Assembly (NCBI GenBank): GCA_002479455.1
Contig: DLNB01000015.1
Location: 1-14,517 of the forward strand
DNA from: Acetothermia bacterium UBA7521
Lineage (GTDB): Bacteria; Bipolaricaulota; Bipolaricaulia; Bipolaricaulales; Bipolaricaulaceae
Direction: 5' to 3'
Length of the DNA stretch: 14,517 nucleotides
In this document: piece by piece, positions 7,539-13,789 of the stretch
Position numbering within the stretch: the first letter of the stretch is position 1
Layout: each line of letters begins with the position of its first letter
Notes under the pieces: generated by a model
What the model saw: only the letters and a program-made list of their open reading frames with translations
Told to the model about the DNA's origin: nothing
The model's database searches: none
Position numbers and translations under genes: made by a program

Positions 7539-8741
7539 ATGACCTCGTTTCGGATCGCAGCGAGGGTTCTCGGGGCAGAGGCGCGGACGGGCGTGCTTTC
7601 CACCGCCCACGGAACGATCCACACCCCGGCGTTCGTGGCCGTGGCCACGCGAGGCACGGTCAAGGCCCTCAGCGTGGATGACCTCCTCTCCCTGGGGCTC
7701 GAGGTTCTCATCGGGAACACGTACCACCTCGCCCTCCGCCCAGGTGCGGAGGCGATCGCTTCCCTGGGGGGACTGCACGGGTTCACGGGATGGCGGGGCC
7801 CCTGGTTCACCGACTCCGGCGGTTTCCAGGTGTTCAGCCTCGGCGCTGGGAAGGTTCACGGCGTGGGGAAGATCGCGTCCATGTTCCCCGGTGAGGGGTC
7901 GGCGAAGCCCACCGGAAACTCACTCGTTACCCTCACCGAGGACGGAGCCCACTTCCGGTCCGTGGTGGACGGGGCCCCCGTGTTCTTCTCCCCAGAGGAG
8001 GTGGTCCGTCTGCAGCGGCTCCTCGGGGCAAACGTGATCCTCCCGCTGGACGAGTGCACGTCGCCGTTTCACGATCACACATACACGAAATCGGCGATGG
8101 AACGCACCCACCGCTGGGCGGAGCGGGCCCTCGTCGCGTTCGAGAGAACACAGGAACTCGGGCCGAACCCCGGCCAGGTTCTGTGGGGGATCGTCCAGGG
8201 CGGGGCGCACGAGGACCTGCGGCGGGCGTCAGCCAAGACGATCGCCGGGATGGGGTTCCCCGGGTTCGCGATCGGAGGATCATTGGGCCGCTCAAAGAAC
8301 GACATGCTCCGCGTGATCGAGTGGACGGTGGCCGAGCTCCCGGAGGACCGGCCGCGGCACCTCCTTGGGATCGGGGGAGTGGAGGACATCCTCGCCGCGG
8401 TGAACCGGGGAGTGGACACGTTCGACTGTGCGGCGCCGACACGGCTCGCCCGCAACGGGGTCCTCCTCACGTTCGCCGAGGAAGGGTTCCGGATCGCGAT
8501 CAAGAACGCCCGGTTCGCCCACGACGACCGCCCCATCGAGGAGGGCTGCGATTGCCCGGCCTGCCAGCGCTATTCTCGCGCCTTTCTTCGCCACTTGGTC
8601 CAGGCAGGGGAGCTCTCCTTCTACCGGCTCGCCACGCTCCACAACGTGCGGTTCATGGTTCGGCTCATGGACCGGGTGCGCCTGGCGCTCGGCCACGGTC
8701 GAACCCCGTCCCTCGACCGGCCTGACACCCGCCGCCTGTAG
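7539..8741 (+). CDS. tgt: tRNA-guanine(34) transglycosylase, divergent likely queuine-using type
   Basis: Exchanges guanine at wobble position 34 of GUN-anticodon tRNAs for a deazaguanine base. Visible residues (Zymomonas numbering in brackets): D92 in DSGGFQVFS (D102), D171-E172-C173 (156-158), Q220 in GIVQGG (Q203), nucleophile D296 in TFDCAAPTRLARNG (D280), and the zinc set C337, C339, C342 and H368. Two departures stand out: about 22 extra residues after DSGGFQVFSLG (roughly 102-129), and the base-pocket loop reads GGSLGRSK (246-253) instead of GGLAVGEPK. The loop is one residue shorter and the usual Glu is replaced by Arg. I recall a similar GGSLGK loop in chlamydial-type TGTs. The ATG at 7539, 2 bp after the qng1 stop, gives 400 aa; TTG at 7533 is possible. 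Confidence 0.95.
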   Translation: MTSFRIAARVLGAEARTGVLSTAHGTIHTPAFVAVATRGTVKALSVDDLLSLGLEVLIGNTYHLALRPGAEAIASLGGLHGFTGWRGPWFTDSGGFQVFSLGAGKVHGVGKIASMFPGEGSAKPTGNSLVTLTEDGAHFRSVVDGAPVFFSPEEVVRLQRLLGANVILPLDECTSPFHDHTYTKSAMERTHRWAERALVAFERTQELGPNPGQVLWGIVQGGAHEDLRRASAKTIAGMGFPGFAIGGSLGRSKNDMLRVIEWTVAELPEDRPRHLLGIGGVEDILAAVNRGVDTFDCAAPTRLARNGVLLTFAEEGFRIAIKNARFAHDDRPIEEGCDCPACQRYSRAFLRHLVQAGELSFYRLATLHNVRFMVRLMDRVRLALGHGRTPSLDRPDTRRL

Positions 8742-8814
8742 CCACCGCGGGAGCCTGCCGGTCAGAGAACGGGAGGGCGACGGATGCCGCGCCCCCTGTT
8801 CCCCTGCCCCGGCC

Positions 8815-8843
8815 TTGACAGCCGCCGGCCTCTGGATTATAAG
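8815..8843 (+). promoter_or_regulatory. Strong sigma-70-type promoter
   Basis: A perfect TTGACA (8815-8820), a 17-bp spacer and TATAAG (8838-8843, five of six matches) predict a start near 8850. This is the best promoter match I found in the window. It lies 74 bp after the tgt stop and 22 bp before the first predicted leader length ends at the ATG of 8872, so it begins a new transcription unit covering the secreted-protein genes. The stretch 8742-8814 holds no gene or clear terminator that I can see. Confidence 0.7.
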
Positions 8844-8871
8844 TGAACGTATCCGCGCAGCGCGGGGAGCG

Positions 8872-9145
8872 ATGAACCTGCTCACAGTCGTTGCAGCGGT
8901 GGTTCTCGCCCTATCCCCTGGGCACACCGCAACCGACACGCCCCGATCCGACCTCTCCGTCCGCGCGCCCGCCCCCAGACAGGGAGTCGCGCTGTGCATG
9001 GCCGTCTCCGCCCGCGCCCGCCCCGACGTAGGTGATTCTCGACCGACAGGGGGTGATCCGCTGGGTTGACGAGGGCCTGGCCGAACTGGGAGTCCTTCGA
9101 GGTGCCGTCCTCGCGGTTGCGTGCGAGGGCGGAACCGATGAATGA
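8872..9145 (+). pseudogene. Short secreted ORF, probably frameshifted near 9030
   Basis: The ATG at 8872, 22 nt after the predicted transcription start and behind GGGGAG, opens a 65-codon frame to TGA at 9067-9069. It begins MNLLTVVAAVVLALSPGHTA, a likely signal peptide, but downstream composition becomes Arg/Pro-rich and unconvincing. From 9032 the next frame reads VILDRQGVIRWVDEGLAEL and on to TGA at 9143-9145, which looks like real protein. Removing one base near 9030 would join the two into about 90 aa. The second part resembles either the start of a PAS domain or the beta-hairpin of redoxin proteins; I cannot choose. It could be a decaying gene, a sequencing error, or two tiny ORFs. Confidence 0.35.
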
Positions 9146-9166
9146 GAGACTGCAAGGAGGTGTGTG

Positions 9167-9517
9167 ATGCGAGCGACGCTGCTGGTTCTAGGGCTGGTGT
9201 TGGTCGTCGGGGTGACCGGCTTGGCTGACGATGGAAGCGTGCCGTGGCCAGTCCAACCGTGCGGTGGGGCTTCGCAGCCCATGTACGAACTGTGCCCGCC
9301 TGGTACGGTCTATCACTGCGAGGAAATATGTGTCTGGTGGTACCAGGACGTCGACCCCATGTGCGTGAACATGTGCGAGCTTCTCTGGTGGTGGTGCCCT
9401 CCCTGCATACAGAGCTGCATTGCGGGCTGCCCCAGCGTCTGGCTGTGCTTACAGACCACCACCGTGTGCAGTTGCGTCTCAGATATCCCTTATGGACTCG
9501 ACCCCGCTGTCTACTGA
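9167..9517 (+). CDS. Small secreted cysteine- and tryptophan-rich protein, function unknown
   Basis: I do not recognise this protein. It has 116 aa with a clear signal peptide (RATLLVLGLVLVVGVTGLA, cleavage probably before DDGS). The mature part carries 13 cysteines (32, 43, 51, 55, 66, 70, 77, 80, 84, 88, 94, 101, 103), with repeated CxxxC spacing (51/55, 66/70, 80/84, 84/88), a CPPC (77-80) and a final CSC. Seven tryptophans are clustered (VWWY, LLWWWC, VWLC). There is no Lys or Arg after residue 2, so it is acidic. The ATG at 9167 has an excellent AAGGAGG 6 nt upstream; a GTG directly before it is less well placed. It sits 19 bp ahead of another secreted-protein gene. Disulfide-stabilised structure or metal binding are possible; neither is shown. 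Confidence 0.8.
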   Translation: MRATLLVLGLVLVVGVTGLADDGSVPWPVQPCGGASQPMYELCPPGTVYHCEEICVWWYQDVDPMCVNMCELLWWWCPPCIQSCIAGCPSVWLCLQTTTVCSCVSDIPYGLDPAVY

Positions 9518-9536
9518 GTCACGGAGGTGGTGAGCT

Positions 9537-10310
9537 GTGCGCATTCTGTGTTGGGCGATCGCGGCAGTCGTGACACTGAGCCTGTGCCACGGGATGGCTC
9601 TCGCAGGATGGGAAACAGTGTGGCGGTCGGGTGATGCCTGGATCTACCGCGTGCGATTCTGGGAGATCCCTGGGCCGTACACCATGCTCCCCTATCACGG
9701 TGACTACACCCTCACAATGACTGTGGTCGCGGGAGAGTGGGATGATCCGTGGCGGCTCGGCGCCCCACTGTGGGTGTGGGCCCTCCTCGTCGAGCATGAC
9801 CGGTACGGGTTCCCGGTGTCGGCGGAGGAGACAGCCTATGTCGTGGAAGGGGTCGAGGTCGTCCGGTGGCCGTTACCCACGCTATTCCTGTGGTTCGATG
9901 CCAACCACCAGCCGGAGGAAGGCGCGGCCCGGGTGGGGATTCGATGGGAGGGAACCGAGCCGACCGTGTGGGAACAGCGGACGCCGTTCGAGTCGGCTGG
10001 GGAAGCGGTGGGCGAGGTCGTCTACCGCGTCACCATTGAGTCCATCGGTTCAGACACGCTGGAGGCAGCTGAAGGGCCACTGGAGGCCCAGGGATTCCGG
10101 TACCGCGCTGAAACGCGGGTTGAACTCGTGGGGCGGAGCCCCACGGTGCGGGTCCACGAAGGCACGGCTTGGGGAAGCGACGAGGTGAGGAACTGGGTCC
10201 TGATCGTGGGGAGGGAGGAGGTGGACGGCCGGGTGGTGCGCGAGTATCGGCTGGAGCTCGTTTCCCTCTCTCCGGGTTCCGGCGAGGGGATCGAACGTAT
10301 CCAGCCCTAA
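9537..10310 (+). CDS. Secreted beta-rich protein, function unknown
   Basis: Product of 257 aa with a signal peptide ending in AxA style (GMALA, then GWETVWRSGD). The Cys at 17 is preceded by LSL, which does not fit a lipobox, so a soluble exported protein is more likely than a lipoprotein. The mature part has no cysteine, many aromatic and charged residues in alternating strand-like patterns (TAYVVEGVEVVRW, FRYRAETRVELVG, VVREYRLELVSL) and no membrane segment. The second half weakly resembles beta-sandwich domains that follow an E-x-V-x-V-x-A-G-x-F-x-A pattern, but I cannot assign a family. The GTG start at 9537 has GGAGGTGG 6 nt upstream. It probably shares a transcript with the Cys-rich gene and ends facing the minus-strand gene at 10379. 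Confidence 0.85.
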   Translation: MRILCWAIAAVVTLSLCHGMALAGWETVWRSGDAWIYRVRFWEIPGPYTMLPYHGDYTLTMTVVAGEWDDPWRLGAPLWVWALLVEHDRYGFPVSAEETAYVVEGVEVVRWPLPTLFLWFDANHQPEEGAARVGIRWEGTEPTVWEQRTPFESAGEAVGEVVYRVTIESIGSDTLEAAEGPLEAQGFRYRAETRVELVGRSPTVRVHEGTAWGSDEVRNWVLIVGREEVDGRVVREYRLELVSLSPGSGEGIERIQP

Positions 10311-10324
10311 CAGGATCCGTTGCG

Positions 10325-10366
10325 GGAGCGGTGGGGGCATGGGGCGGCGCCCGTCGTCACCGCTCC
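10325..10366. terminator. Hairpin between convergent genes
   Basis: GGAGCGGTG (10325-10333) is an exact reverse complement of CACCGCTCC (10358-10366), a 9-bp GC-rich stem over a 24-nt loop that contains a smaller GGCGCC self-pairing. It lies in the 68-bp gap between two converging genes. No T-run follows on either strand, so any terminator role, probably bidirectional, is inferred. Confidence 0.4.
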
Positions 10367-10378
10367 GCCTCACTGCCC

Positions 10379-10789
10379 CTACGGGGTTGTGATGTGGTAC
10401 TGAACGGTGTACCCGTGGCTCCGGGCGAGGGTCTCGATCACCGCGCGGATCGCTCCGTGGTCGAACGTGTAGGTGTAGACCTTCCCGAACAGCTTGGACT
10501 GTTCAGCGATGCCGCCGTCGCGCGGCCCGCGACCCGTCCGGTAGCTCTCCGTCTTGAACCCGACTCCACTGTCCGCGGCGAGGCCAACGCCCGTCTCCAT
10601 AAGCGACTCGGCGAGGTGGATCTCGCGCTTCGCCTCGTCCACTCGAATGCTTGCCCGGTACACAAGCCGCTTCCGGGTCAAGAACGCCTTCCGCTCCGCG
10701 ACAGTCTTGGTGAACTCAAGCACGTCGCCTCGCGACGCCACCTCCCCTCCGAGCTCACCCAGAGCCCGAACCAACGCCTGCTTCACCAT
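10379..10789 (-). CDS. Uncharacterised conserved-looking protein, 136 aa
   Basis: I do not recognise a named family. The protein is soluble, with no signal peptide or membrane segment. An N-terminal helix (KQALVRALGELGGE) is followed by a strand-rich middle (ERKAFLTRKRLVYRASIRVD), a glycine-rich stretch (GVGLAADSGVGFKTESYRTG), an EQSKLFGKVYTYTFD block, and a last helix plus strand (IRAVIETLARSHGYTVQYHI). The pattern of charged and hydrophobic residues is typical of a real alpha/beta protein. The ATG at 10789 is chosen because the in-frame extension to 11002 runs through low-quality sequence overlapping the PC4 gene. The ribosome site is only a G-run. It lies 118 bp downstream of the PC4-type gene on the same strand and may be its partner. 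Confidence 0.72.
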   Translation of the reverse strand: MVKQALVRALGELGGEVASRGDVLEFTKTVAERKAFLTRKRLVYRASIRVDEAKREIHLAESLMETGVGLAADSGVGFKTESYRTGRGPRDGGIAEQSKLFGKVYTYTFDHGAIRAVIETLARSHGYTVQYHITTP

Positions 10790-10907
10790 ACCAGCCCCCC
10801 TTAGTTCATCCCGCCCGAACCGGATCGCCGGGCAAAGGCCACCGCACGGAGCGCCGTCCGTTGACAGGGCCGTGCTGGCCGAGCGCCCTCCGTTCGCAGA
10901 AGCAAAG

Positions 10908-11120
10908 CTATGCGGTCTCCTTCTGCAATGCCTCGATGAGAGCTGAGCACATCTCCCAAGAGAGCGATACGCCTTTTTTGGTGGGGAGCCACTGCCCGTC
11001 ATCGCCCTGGAAGAACTGCCGCAGGTCGAGGTACTCCTTGCCCTTGAACCTCGTCCGGCGAACGACGACCTTCTGGCCCGCGCCGCGCTCGAACTCCACG
11101 ATCACACGTTCTTCGTCCAT
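10908..11120 (-). CDS. PC4/YdbC-type single-stranded nucleic-acid-binding protein
   Basis: A 70-aa protein that is essentially one PC4 (transcriptional coactivator p15) domain: a strand pair VEFERGAGQKVVVRRTRF, then KGKEYLDLRQFF (27-37), the diagnostic LPTKKGVSLSWEMCSAL (45-61), and a C-terminal helix. Bacterial PC4-like proteins bind single-stranded DNA or RNA as dimers and are linked to transcription or to replication and repair; the role here is not known. The ATG at 11120 is preceded 5 nt upstream by AAGGAG. Two small palindromes lie about 40-65 bp upstream and may be operators. The downstream gene on the same strand is uncharacterised. Family assignment is by motif recall. Confidence 0.87.
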   Translation of the reverse strand: MDEERVIVEFERGAGQKVVVRRTRFKGKEYLDLRQFFQGDDGQWLPTKKGVSLSWEMCSALIEALQKETA

Positions 11121-11160
11121 GGTTGCTCCTTGAGTTCAAAATCTGCAGCAGGTCCCAACC

Positions 11161-11186
11161 CCTGTGCACAGGAAGCATTCTATGCT
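11161..11186. promoter_or_regulatory. Two adjacent palindromes upstream of the PC4-type gene
   Basis: CCTGTGCACAGG (11161-11172) is a perfect 12-bp palindrome, followed one base later by AGCAT-TCT-ATGCT (11174-11186), a 5-bp inverted repeat. They lie 41-66 bp upstream of the PC4-type start codon, a suitable place for operators. On the minus strand TAGAAT (plus 11178-11183) could be a -10 box, but no convincing -35 accompanies it. The palindromes are seen; the regulatory role is inferred. Confidence 0.4.
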
Positions 11187-11257
11187 CGACCACCGGTCTC
11201 CGCATGGTCCTATCCGCGGTAGACTCGGCACGGGCCGAAAAGGAGCGCCCTACCCCT

Positions 11258-11629
11258 ATGGCACGACCAGGCAGAGATCCGATGCGGGATTGGACAGGTT
11301 TTCTACAAACACTTCGCGCGACCTTCGCTCAAGGAGATCCGCACGCGCTGACGCGGGCCTGAGATGAAGGAAGAACCCATCGCCGCTTGGGATCCCTCAT
11401 CCGACTGGTCGAGCGATTCTATCCCATAGGCCATGTTCTCTTTCTCGCCGCCGAACTCAACCGAAGAATCGCCTCGTATGGTCTCCGCGAGGCATCACAC
11501 TGGCTCCTCGACACGTGGGCCAGAGGGTGGAAGGCCCAAGTTCCATCTTCCACGGCAACCGTTCTTGCCTCGCAGCCCACCCTCCTCTACAGGGCTCTTC
11601 CGGGAATCGTGTGGGTTGGGTGGTTGTAA
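11258..11629 (+). pseudogene. Possible broken gene with one in-frame TGA
   Basis: From ATG 11258 (AAAAGGAG 12 nt upstream) a frame reads MARPGRDPMRDWTGFLQTL and on to TGA at 11360-11362. It then continues in the same frame without another stop to TAA at 11627-11629, through a plausible helical segment (LIRLVERFYPIGHVLFLAAE, NRRIASYGLREASHWLLDTW). Both halves look protein-like, together about 122 residues. I recognise no family, and third-position GC looks lower than in neighbouring genes. It may be a decayed gene, possibly acquired. Apart from this and the palindromes at its left end, the 626-bp stretch 11121-11746 shows nothing I can support. Confidence 0.3.
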
Positions 11630-11746
11630 TCCGGTTCGGACCACCCATGCTTCGTCCGGAACTCGTCCCCTCTCCTCAGGACGTATCGAGAACGGTTCGC
11701 CACCTGCAAACCGGCTACGATGAGTTGTTCTGAAACTAGAAGCGGC

Positions 11747-12925
11747 TCAGAGAACGAGAAGAGCACTGCCAACAGTCACGAAAAGAGCGATCAGGCTTGG
11801 GCCGATGAGCTTCCTCCATACCCCGAACAGCGGAACGCCCACGTACTCCGCCGACACGGTGAGACACGGGTGAAGCGGCGAGAGAAGGTACCCGAGGTAC
11901 GAAGCGACGTAGGTCACAGCAAACGCCCACGGGGACATGGGGCCGTGTGTCCCCGTGTAGATCGGGATAACGAGGGACAGGGCCGCTTGCTGGCGGCCGG
12001 TGGCAAACCCCAGGAGCCAGCCCACACCCACGCACAAAACCTGGGGTGGGAGAGAGAGCGCCGCGATCAGAGAGGGAAGACCCGATCGCTGGAACACAGC
12101 GAGGTAGGTGAACACACCGATCACGATCAAACCAAACCGCCACGGCCTCTCCCGGCGAGCGATGGCCACGAGATCGACCAGGGGGAGTTTGCCTGCCGAA
12201 GCGAGAATCAGGCTCACCGCGACCCCGATCCCCGTGGCCAGCTCGGGTACCGGCAGGGCAACCGATCGTTTCAGGAGGAGATCGAGCAGGGGGGCTGTCA
12301 ACAGGATTCCCATCGGGACGGCCACCGCCCACCGCGAACGAAAGGGAGCGATCTCCACCCGTCCCGAGACCCGCCCCAAGAGCGCCACGTACCCGAGCAC
12401 AGAGAGGAGAGCTACGGCCGGGAGCTGGTACGGAAGGACCCCCCACACATCGCGTCCCGCGAGGAGCGCGCCGGTGATAAGGGCTGGAGAAAGGGGATAG
12501 ACGGAGTGCAGCGTGTGGCGGAACCAGACGTTGGCCGCTGCCCTTGCATCCGGCGAAGCCCCGCCCGCGCGTTCCACCAACGGAGACGAGAGAAGGGCGC
12601 CGCCGGGCATCGGGAGCATCCCCAGGATGGCCGGAGCCAAGGCGTAGACAGCCTTTCGCCGCCGGGGGAGCCCGGCAAGAAGATCCTCCATCCGCCCCGT
12701 CGCCACCAGCGCCCCGCCGATGAGGGGGATGAGCGCCATCGCCCCCGCGAGCAGAGGAACGCTCGGGCTCGTCCACACAGAAAGGAACGCGCGCCCCACC
12801 TCCGCGGGGGGTAGCGTGAGCAGCCCGAGCACGAGCGCCCCCAGCCCCATCGCCCCCCACAGGGTCCACCGGGCGAGGACGAGGACAAGGGCGAGCGACA
12901 GACCAAACGCAACCCAGGGAAGCAC
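11747..12925 (-). CDS. DUF401 family integral membrane protein (putative permease)
   Basis: Product of 392 aa with about ten hydrophobic membrane segments and short polar loops. It matches the DUF401 family (PF04165), whose substrate is unknown but whose form resembles gluconate/dicarboxylate-type permeases. Family-like signatures include the inner loop MLPMPGGALLSSPLV, NVWFRHTLHSVYPLSP in the first half, and in the second half GFATGRQQAALSLVIP and LGYLLSPLHPCLTVSAEYVG. The GTG start at 12925 has GGAGG about 7 nt upstream. It lies 63 bp downstream of the LolA-like gene on the same strand, so it is probably transcribed with the exporter, though a functional link is not evident. Large antisense and other-frame ORFs across it are shadows. 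Confidence 0.88.
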   Translation of the reverse strand: MLPWVAFGLSLALVLVLARWTLWGAMGLGALVLGLLTLPPAEVGRAFLSVWTSPSVPLLAGAMALIPLIGGALVATGRMEDLLAGLPRRRKAVYALAPAILGMLPMPGGALLSSPLVERAGGASPDARAAANVWFRHTLHSVYPLSPALITGALLAGRDVWGVLPYQLPAVALLSVLGYVALLGRVSGRVEIAPFRSRWAVAVPMGILLTAPLLDLLLKRSVALPVPELATGIGVAVSLILASAGKLPLVDLVAIARRERPWRFGLIVIGVFTYLAVFQRSGLPSLIAALSLPPQVLCVGVGWLLGFATGRQQAALSLVIPIYTGTHGPMSPWAFAVTYVASYLGYLLSPLHPCLTVSAEYVGVPLFGVWRKLIGPSLIALFVTVGSALLVL

Positions 12926-12988
12926 TCCTCAACCTCCGATCAGGAAAGCGGGCCCGTCCTCATCGAACGGGTTCCGCAGACGTTCTTC

Positions 12989-13789
12989 CTACAGCTCGAG
13001 CTTCCCGAGGTTGTACGGCTCGAAGTACGCGTCCGGGATCTCCTCGGCAGAACGGGCTTCGATCTCCACCGTCGCCCGACCGCCTTGGAGCAGGTCCTCG
13101 ACGACAAGACGCGCCGGTCGCAGCCCAAGCTCGTCCTGAACCAGTTCCGGAACACCGAGGACACGCGCAAGCTTCCCGCTCCGGTCGTAGAACTCCGCAC
13201 GGAGGACGATGAACGCCCCCTGGTCTACCCAGAGCTGAATCCGCGACCACTCCGTTCCCGACTTGGCGGACAGGAGATCGAGTCGCCACGCTGTCGTGCC
13301 GATCACGACCTCCTCTCCCACGAGCGTCGCCGCGTAGCCCTCGCGGTAGCTGAACCCGGAGGCGACATCGTCGTAGGTGATCCCGCTTCCGGAGATGAAC
13401 TCGCCCTTGCGGTCGGACTCGCTTACGAGCTCCTTTAGGATCTCCAGCGCAGGCAGGTAGAGCCACATCCGCCCCGTCCCTTCTTTGGGGGTGTACGCGA
13501 GGTACAAAGTCCCCGCAACCAGCTCCGGCGCCGCGTAGAGGAGCAGGGTCTTCGTCGTCCCGTCCGGGTACTCCTTCGACCACACCCGGAACGCGTAGCC
13601 CGCGTCAGGCTGCCCCGACTCCTCGATCGTCACCGCCAGCGCCGCGTACAGGCTGCCCGAGCCTGTGCCAAAGAAACTCTGCTCCTCCACCTTGGCCAGG
13701 ATCTCGTCCGGGGTGAGCCTCTGGCCGACCCCGCACAGGGTCGTACCGAGGACCGCAATGGCCCATGCCACCTGACGTAGTCGGTTCAT
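12989..13789 (-). CDS. LolA-like outer membrane lipoprotein-sorting protein
   Basis: Product of 266 aa with an N-terminal signal segment (MNRLRQVAWAIAVLGTTLCG), placing it in the periplasm. Features match the LolA-like family (PF17131, outer-membrane lipoprotein-sorting protein type) that pairs with RND exporters: APELVAGTLYL (86-96), MWLYLPALEIL (108-118), GEFISGSGITYDDV (129-142), WRLDL (168-172), LWVDQGAFIVLRAEFYDRSG (186-205) and the C-terminal DAYFEPYNLGKLEL. Such proteins probably carry lipids or lipoproteins from the exporter to the outer membrane. The ATG at 13789 is preceded by GGAGGAAC and overlaps the stop of the RND gene as ATGA, implying coupled translation. The in-frame extension upstream of this ATG lies inside the RND gene and was rejected. 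Confidence 0.88.
   Translation of the reverse strand: MNRLRQVAWAIAVLGTTLCGVGQRLTPDEILAKVEEQSFFGTGSGSLYAALAVTIEESGQPDAGYAFRVWSKEYPDGTTKTLLLYAAPELVAGTLYLAYTPKEGTGRMWLYLPALEILKELVSESDRKGEFISGSGITYDDVASGFSYREGYAATLVGEEVVIGTTAWRLDLLSAKSGTEWSRIQLWVDQGAFIVLRAEFYDRSGKLARVLGVPELVQDELGLRPARLVVEDLLQGGRATVEIEARSAEEIPDAYFEPYNLGKLEL

Noticed and set aside
8715..8763. Possible terminator after tgt: GACCGGC pairing with GCCGGTC
   Set aside because: The 7-bp stem has a loop of about 35 nt, lies partly in coding sequence and has no T-run.
10790..11002. Upstream extension of the 136-aa protein
   Set aside because: It overlaps the PC4-type gene and is Arg/Ser-rich shadow sequence.
11720..12932. Large ORFs of 364 aa (plus) and 398 aa (minus) over the DUF401 gene
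   Set aside because: They are Arg/Pro/Gly-rich shadows of a GC-rich gene; only the 392-aa frame shows membrane segments and family motifs.
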